From NCBI GenBank assembly GCA_014379395.1, contig JACMLV010000307.1:1-9170 (forward strand): a DNA stretch of 9,170 nt, written 5' to 3'. A program made the position numbers and the translations under genes. Under the pieces are notes generated by a model. It did not search any database. It saw only the letters and a list, made by a program, of their open reading frames with translations, and was not told where the DNA came from. Source of the stretch: Burkholderiaceae bacterium. GTDB taxonomy: Bacteria; Pseudomonadota; Gammaproteobacteria; Burkholderiales; Burkholderiaceae_D. The first letter of the stretch is position 1. Each line of letters begins with the position of its first letter. Below, in pieces: positions 5,112 to 9,170 of this stretch.

Positions 5112-7472
5112 CTAAGCGATCAGCTCGTTGAGCGCAGCTCGCACATCGGGAGCATAGTCCCCGAAATAATGGGTGTGGGCGATCGCGCCGACGCAAAATT
5201 CGCGCTGTCCCGGGGCGCGTCCCGGCTTCCAACAATCCGGGCTGCCGGTGGCGTGCCACAAATACCTGCCGACATAGTCGCCGCTGCCGTAGCCATTGAT
5301 CCAGGTTGCGAAGCCGCTCTGATCGGTCGGCGCGTTTTGCGCCCAGCCATACAGGGCCGGGAAGCGCCGCGCGTACAACTGGCGCAGCGGACAGCCGAGC
5401 GTCAGCAGTGTCGTGTCCTTGAGTCGTTCCAGCAGCGCCGGATTGCGCGCCTTGAGATAGCGGAACATGTCGGCTGTGACCACGGTGCCCTGGCTGTGCG
5501 CGACGATGACAATCTTGCCGTAGCCCTGGTCGGCCAGATGGCTGAGCAGGGAGGCATAGCGCGCCATGATGCGCAAGCGCGGCGTCGCGCCGAACGGGCG
5601 TTCGCGCAGCCAGTTGTCGACATCGATGGCGGTGTCGACGACAACGCGCAGGCGCATGAAGAAGCGCGAAAAACTGCGCAGCGAGGCGCCGGCAAAGAAC
5701 TTCGACGCCGCAAGGAAGGCCACCGCCGAACCGCCGACGGCGACCACCGATCCCGCCGGCCAGGAGCCGAGCGCGCCGTTGTCGGCAAACTTGTATAGAT
5801 CGGCGTATTGCACTATCGCGCCGCCGGGCAGCAGGATAAAGAATCCGACCAGTGCGACCAGTCCGCTGAAGCGCATGATGCGAAAGCCACCGTCGAGCCA
5901 GTTGCCCAGGCTGTAGGACGGCGCGTCGGCGTGGGGCGGCTTGGGGGGGGCCAGCTCGGCAATGATGGACGGGGCGACGCCGATCACGGCGCAGAAGAAA
6001 GCGAGCAACAGACTGGCCAGGTAGGGCAGGAATGCCGGGCTGGCGCTCAGGCTGATCAAGCGCTCCATCAGGGAAAGGATGGTGTTGTCGCCAAAAAAGA
6101 GGCTGGACACCGGCTGGGCGAGGCGCTCGAATTGACTGCGCGACAACATGCTCGCGACGCCGATCCACAGAAACAGGATGACCGAAATGAACAGCGGCGC
6201 GGGAATCGACGCGGCGAGCAAGCTGGTGTCGATGGCTTGTCGGGCGTCCGCCGCAATGGGCGGGGAAACCTGCTTGGCGCGCACGCTAAGGGCGAGCAAG
6301 ACGAGGTTCACCAGGTAGAGGACGCCCCAGGCGGCGACCAGTGCAACAAAACATCCTTCGACCAGATAGTCGAACCATCGCAGCAAATAGTCGAACCGTT
6401 GCGCCGGGTGCGCTTCGATCGTGAATTGAATCGATACCGCGCACGCCAGGCCCCAGGCGGCGACGAGGCCCAGCACGCCGTACCACCACGTCAAGGCCCG
6501 CGGCCGGCTCTTGTCATACATGCGCATCAGCGCGGTGCCGATGACGACCAGCAGCGCCGCTTCCAAGGCGAAGAGCAGATTGCGGGGCGGCATCACGCTG
6601 TCCCAGGGAAGGCTTTTGAGCGCGACGAAGGCGGCGGCCCCCGCGGCGGCGGCGCCAAACACGCCGGCCTTGGCGAGGGATGGCGCCGTCGAGGGGGAGC
6701 GCAGTTTCCGGCGCGCAAGCCACGCGACCGCGACCGCGGCGAACGCGCCGCCGGCGATCGACGCGCCCAGCTTGGCCGGTGCGTCGTCCGGGATAAGCAG
6801 CGTGAGGGTCAACAAGCCAAACATGACGAACAAGATGTTCCCTATCAGGATAGGGACCGCCAGCAGCCAGTAGCCGAGCGCGCTGGCGTCGTAGATCGAC
6901 TCCATTTTTGCGCTTTTTTTCTCCGGTTCGGACATGGTTTCCAGCATGCTGACCAAGGTCGTTCTTCCAAGGCTGGCCATGTGCAGGAAAAATTGCATCA
7001 GCTGGCCGAACACGGCAAAGCTATTGGTCACGCCGCCATGGGACAGGTCGGCCCAGAACAGTTCATGGATGTCGACCCGGGTGGGGGTTCCGTCGCGCTC
7101 GAAGGTGCTGGCAAGGCGGACGGTCTCGTAGTCGGATCGATAGCCGGCGCCGCCATCGAGCAGGGTCTTGGTGAAGGCCAGATCGCATGGCTCTTTTGGC
7201 GAAGTTCGCGATTTCAGGCGCGAATCTGCGCCCTTGGGCAGCATCGACGCCGGCTCGGCGCGCGTTTTGGGGGGCGGCGGGGAAATACAAAGCTCGGTGG
7301 CGACGACCGAGATGTTGAGCGCTGTCGTTTCGACGCGGCGATAGTCGGCCGGGTTGACGGCCTGCAACTGGCGCGCAATTTGCGCCGCCATCGCGCCGCA
7401 TTGTTGATCGCCGACGCCGTGCACGGCGATGACCGCGATCTTGCGCTCCCGCTCCCGCTCTTGTTCCCGCAT
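5112..7472 (-). CDS. Polytopic membrane protein with split alpha/beta-hydrolase motifs
   Basis: 786 residues. After a charged start (MREQERERERK) comes a beta strand and VHGVGD (17-22), like the oxyanion-hole strand of lipases and esterases. About ten hydrophobic segments follow, roughly at 200-228, 237-252, 268-285, 297-315, 327-348, 372-395, 417-440, 480-505, 535-555 and 572-590. The C-terminal part restores the hydrolase fold: KIVIVAHSQGTVV with nucleophile S660 in a G-x-S-x-G-like AHSQG, a candidate acid D732 in GSGDYVGR, and candidate histidines H766 and H768 in AHTHYF. Together these suggest a membrane-anchored serine hydrolase with its active site on the cytoplasmic side; the substrate is unknown. 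The start at 7472 is the only one that keeps VHGVGD close to the N-terminus and has a GGGGG stretch upstream. Its long leader includes an AT-rich patch near 7610-7650. No partner gene is evident. Confidence 0.85.
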   Translation of the reverse strand: MREQERERERKIAVIAVHGVGDQQCGAMAAQIARQLQAVNPADYRRVETTALNISVVATELCISPPPPKTRAEPASMLPKGADSRLKSRTSPKEPCDLAFTKTLLDGGAGYRSDYETVRLASTFERDGTPTRVDIHELFWADLSHGGVTNSFAVFGQLMQFFLHMASLGRTTLVSMLETMSEPEKKSAKMESIYDASALGYWLLAVPILIGNILFVMFGLLTLTLLIPDDAPAKLGASIAGGAFAAVAVAWLARRKLRSPSTAPSLAKAGVFGAAAAGAAAFVALKSLPWDSVMPPRNLLFALEAALLVVIGTALMRMYDKSRPRALTWWYGVLGLVAAWGLACAVSIQFTIEAHPAQRFDYLLRWFDYLVEGCFVALVAAWGVLYLVNLVLLALSVRAKQVSPPIAADARQAIDTSLLAASIPAPLFISVILFLWIGVASMLSRSQFERLAQPVSSLFFGDNTILSLMERLISLSASPAFLPYLASLLLAFFCAVIGVAPSIIAELAPPKPPHADAPSYSLGNWLDGGFRIMRFSGLVALVGFFILLPGGAIVQYADLYKFADNGALGSWPAGSVVAVGGSAVAFLAASKFFAGASLRSFSRFFMRLRVVVDTAIDVDNWLRERPFGATPRLRIMARYASLLSHLADQGYGKIVIVAHSQGTVVTADMFRYLKARNPALLERLKDTTLLTLGCPLRQLYARRFPALYGWAQNAPTDQSGFATWINGYGSGDYVGRYLWHATGSPDCWKPGRAPGQREFCVGAIAHTHYFGDYAPDVRAALNELIA

Positions 7473-7746
7473 GAGGTTCCCCCGTCGAATGTGGCGCCGG
7501 TGGAATGACCTGGGGGCCGCGACGATCCCGGTGTGAATCGAGATGATGCCTGGCCCCGCGCCGGCACGCGCAGGCCTGATCGGCTGCGCCCGCTTAAGCT
7601 AACGGGTTTTCAATGTGTTGTCTACAATAAATCATTTTCTATTTTGCAATGCCGAGGCCGGTCGCCGGCGGATCGGCCTCGTCCGCCCCGGGGCGTCCCG
7701 AGGCGGTTCCCGTTCGCGCCCATACTCGCGTTCTGATTGCGCCTGA
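7473..7746. other. Leader region of the membrane hydrolase gene
   Basis: This 274-bp gap holds no supported gene. It includes an AT-rich patch at about 7610-7650; on the minus strand this reads TTGCAA, 15 bases, then TATTGT, a fair -35/-10 candidate that would give a leader of about 150 bases. The 8-bp stem at 7653-7681 lies just upstream of that candidate. The promoter is inferred from composition and is not certain. Confidence 0.35.
7653..7681 (-). terminator. 8-bp GC stem, possible end of the small-protein operon
   Basis: CGAGGCCG (7653-7660) and CGGCCTCG (7674-7681) pair around a 13-base loop, 66 bases past the stop of the 104-codon gene. No T run follows on the minus strand; an A-rich stretch does. 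It may be a weak or Rho-assisted terminator, or a structured element. Confidence 0.3.
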
Positions 7747-8061
7747 TTACTCGATCCCCTCGGCCCGCGAGCGCTCGATGATGCTCTGCCGCAGCCGCTC
7801 GTCGATGGCGCGCGGGCTCGGGTCGAGCTCGTTCTTGACGCGGTACAGCGCCGAGCTGGCCAGGCCCGCCTCGGAGTGCGTCAGCGGGATCCGGCCGGCC
7901 ATGTGGGTCGCCTTCGGCACCGCGCGCAGGATCGCCTCGCGGTTCGGGTGCGCGTTCAGGTCGACCAGCGCGGACGCCTCCGGCTTGCCGTCCAGGCACA
8001 CCGCGCGGCCGATGACTTCCACTTTCAGCCCGCCCTCGGTGGTCTTGATATAGGTGTTCAT
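7747..8061 (-). CDS. Hypothetical protein (104 aa), last gene of the right-hand cluster
   Basis: I do not recognise this protein. It begins MNTYIKTTEGGLKVEVIGRA with two short beta strands and a conserved-looking VCLDGKPEA turn, continues as a mixed alpha/beta segment with HPNREAILRAVPKATHMAGR, and ends in a charged helix (RAIDERLRQSIIERSRAEGIE). There is no signal peptide or membrane segment. The start at 8061 has GGGAGA six bases upstream. Third-position GC is high, like its neighbours, which supports a real gene. It follows the 117-residue gene after 38 bases on the same strand and is probably co-transcribed with it. A possible weak terminator stem lies downstream at 7653-7681. Confidence 0.75.
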   Translation of the reverse strand: MNTYIKTTEGGLKVEVIGRAVCLDGKPEASALVDLNAHPNREAILRAVPKATHMAGRIPLTHSEAGLASSALYRVKNELDPSPRAIDERLRQSIIERSRAEGIE

Positions 8062-8099
8062 GTGCGCTCTCCCAGGTTGAATCGCTGAATCGTTTTAAG

Positions 8100-8453
8100 T
8101 CAGGCCGTGAACGTGAACAGTTCCGGCTGGTCCTTGCGGTAGACCTCGATCCACATCATCGTCGCCGGCGCCAGCGAGGTCACGGCGAACCACAGCAGTT
8201 CGTCCATGTCCGGATTGCCCTTGTGCAGGTCGCGCGCCACCGTGGCCCAGCCGTCCCACGGCATCTCCGGCATCTGCGCGCGCTCTTCCGGCGGCACGTC
8301 GCCGGCGCAGCGGGCCATGATCGACAGGCGCCGCTGCACTTCGTATCGGGTCAGGCGCGAACGCAGGAATTCTCCCTTGTCCACTTCCTCGGTCATCACC
8401 AGCACGCATTCGCCGGCTTCTTCAATCATCGCGAACAAGGCGCCGTTCAGCAT
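8100..8453 (-). CDS. Hypothetical protein (117 aa)
   Basis: I do not recognise this protein. From the ATG at 8453 it reads MLNGALFAMIEEAGECVLVM, then a helical charged stretch (TEEVDKGEFLRSRLTRYEVQ), an MPEMPWDGWATVARDLHKG loop rich in Trp and Met, and a C-terminal half with LLWFAVTSLAPATMMWIEVY. It is probably soluble and helical. A longer in-frame opening exists to 8636, but the ATG at 8453 has AGGAGA seven bases upstream and the longer version would be an Arg-rich shadow of the previous gene. Its start overlaps the end of the preceding gene (shared ATGCTGA), a sign of translational coupling. Confidence 0.8.
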   Translation of the reverse strand: MLNGALFAMIEEAGECVLVMTEEVDKGEFLRSRLTRYEVQRRLSIMARCAGDVPPEERAQMPEMPWDGWATVARDLHKGNPDMDELLWFAVTSLAPATMMWIEVYRKDQPELFTFTA

Positions 8454-8791
8454 CGTTGTTTCTCCTGAAAATTGTTTGGCTTGTCGGGGCCGCCGTCGTT
8501 CTCGTTCTCGATCGCGGCGTGGCGCCGGATCTCGGCCGTCCCCTTCTCGCACGCTTCGTCCCAGATCACGCAGAGCAGCAGTTCGCGCTTGTCGAGCTTG
8601 TGTCCGGCGCCGCGCCTCTGGTGCGCGGCCGCGCATTGCCGCGGGTCGGCGCGGTAGCGCGCGAACACGGCGCTGGCGGCGAACACGCCGTGCGCGATGG
8701 CTTCTTGCGACACGCCGGCGATCAGCCGGATGTCGATGCGGATATTGCTCGTCTCGTTGGCGCCGCAGGCCAGCACCGCGTGCTGCCCCAC
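8447..8791 (-). CDS. Hypothetical protein (114 aa, possibly 109)
   Basis: I do not recognise this protein. Starting at GTG 8791 it gives MGQHAVLACGANETSNIRID, then an IRLIAGVSQEAIAHGVFAAS segment, an Arg/Ala-rich middle, ELLLCVIWDEACEKGTAEIR, and an acidic Asn-rich tail. The first five residues are doubtful: the GTG at 8776 has a GAGGTGG stretch at better spacing, while the GTG at 8791 is one base after the stop of the oxidoreductase gene. Codons are overwhelmingly G or C at the third position, far more than competing frames, so the frame is sound. Five cysteines (C9, C53, C74, C81, C114) are present without a clear metal motif. Its TGA lies within the ATGCTGA shared with the next gene. Confidence 0.7.
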   Translation of the reverse strand: MGQHAVLACGANETSNIRIDIRLIAGVSQEAIAHGVFAASAVFARYRADPRQCAAAHQRRGAGHKLDKRELLLCVIWDEACEKGTAEIRRHAAIENENDGGPDKPNNFQEKQRC

Positions 8792-8792
8792 C

Positions 8793-9170
8793 TCAGTAGC
8801 CGACCGTGAAGCGGCCGCCGGTGTGTTGCGGATTTTCCAGCTCGTCGATCATGGCCACCGCGTAGTCTTCCAGCGAGATGCTGCTGACGCCGTCGTCCGT
8901 CGTCAGCAGCTCGTCCTCGCCGACGCGGAAGCTGCCGCTGCGCGGGCCCGATTCGAGCACGGCCGAGGGCGTCAGCACGCACCAGGCCAGCTCGCGCTCG
9001 GCGCGCAGCAGCGCCAAGACGTCGCGCGCGCCCAGCGCCCCGGCCACCATTTCGTTTGGAAAGGCCGGGCTGTCGAGCACGTCCTGTCCGGACGCCATCT
9101 TCAAGGTGCCGGCCGCGCCCACTTGCAGCAGGCGCGCCACGCCTGCCGCGGCGCCGGCGTCGAGGATCGC
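8793..9170 (-). CDS. NAD(P)H-binding oxidoreductase (YwnB/YesF type), C-terminal part
   Basis: The frame is open at the right edge and covers the last 125 residues or so of a family normally about 200-210 long; the N-terminal GxxGxxG nucleotide site lies outside the window. Visible motifs are AAAGVARLLQVGAAGTL, DSPAFPNEMV, LLRAERELAWCVLTPSAVLE, SGSFRVGEDELL, and the conserved end ISLEDYAVAMIDELENPQHT with GRFTVGY. These match the NAD(P)-binding, atypical short-chain reductase family (PF13460-like), whose members often act as flavin or quinone reductases or as NADP sensors; the substrate is not known. It is the first visible gene of a minus-strand run. The next gene starts one base after its stop, so the run is likely one transcript. 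Confidence 0.88.
   Translation of the reverse strand, partial: AILDAGAAAGVARLLQVGAAGTLKMASGQDVLDSPAFPNEMVAGALGARDVLALLRAERELAWCVLTPSAVLESGPRSGSFRVGEDELLTTDDGVSSISLEDYAVAMIDELENPQHTGGRFTVGY

Noticed and set aside
5035..6168. 377-codon minus-strand frame overlapping the hydrolase
   Set aside because: It is the same strand in another phase, Arg- and Pro-rich, and lacks any domain. The in-phase frame carries the AHSQG and VHGVGD motifs.
7438..7472. CGCTCC-type hexamer run at the start of the membrane hydrolase, as a phase-variable repeat
   Set aside because: Only two or three imperfect units are present and hexamer changes would not shift the frame; it simply encodes the Arg/Glu-rich start.
5808..7508. 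566-codon plus-strand open frame opposite the membrane hydrolase
   Set aside because: It is antisense to a gene with clear motifs and membrane segments; its peptide is low-complexity Gly/Arg/Gln/Asp rich, as expected from the reverse of a GC-rich gene.
7600..7625. Plus-strand terminator-like sequence (CCCG ... CGGGTTTT)
   Set aside because: The stem is only four pairs and no plus-strand gene lies upstream to terminate.

Overview
The window looks like a chromosomal segment of a GC-rich Gram-negative bacterium, most likely a betaproteobacterium of the Burkholderiales/Oxalobacteraceae kind. This is inferred from codon use, the REC-PAS-GGDEF gene, a GcvA-type LysR relic and an acyl-carrier-protein relic; no rRNA or tRNA is present to confirm it. 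Every gene that looks intact lies on the minus strand. The plus strand carries only broken genes and transposase debris.

Layout. Positions 1-68 hold the first 22 codons of a probable IS66-type transposase running off the left edge. Positions 102-937 are AT-rich and largely non-coding, with a 57-bp tandem duplication that keeps an open frame on the minus strand. Positions 938-1195 are an N-terminal remnant of an IS4/Tn5-type transposase. Positions 1224-2525 encode a response regulator with REC, PAS and GGDEF domains; its receiver domain has Asn-Asn where the magnesium-binding acidic pair should be, and a perfect 16-bp palindrome lies 38 bp upstream of its start. Positions 2722-4000 are a gene graveyard: a vestige of the start of a GFA-family gene, an acyl carrier protein gene with a one-base frameshift, the C-terminal end of an IS3-type OrfA, and joined to it in frame a LysR-type regulator that has lost its DNA-binding domain and carries two compensating frameshifts.

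Positions 4021-5008 hold two small intact minus-strand genes, a GFA/CENP-V zinc protein and a DUF1801 protein. Positions 5112-7472 encode a 786-residue polytopic membrane protein whose alpha/beta-hydrolase motifs lie at its two ends around about ten hydrophobic segments. Positions 7747-9170 are a tight minus-strand run: the end of an NAD(P)H-binding oxidoreductase (YwnB type), then three small proteins I do not recognise. Two of its junctions are 1-nt or overlapping, so these genes are probably co-transcribed.

The genes do not form one obvious pathway. The left half reads as a site of repeated insertion and decay, the right half as ordinary chromosome. The items most worth following are the NN receiver domain with its upstream palindrome, the IS3-LysR fusion, the duplicated GFA gene start, and the split membrane hydrolase. 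I did not find a convincing new multi-gene system; the closest candidate is the oxidoreductase plus three-small-protein operon at the right end.
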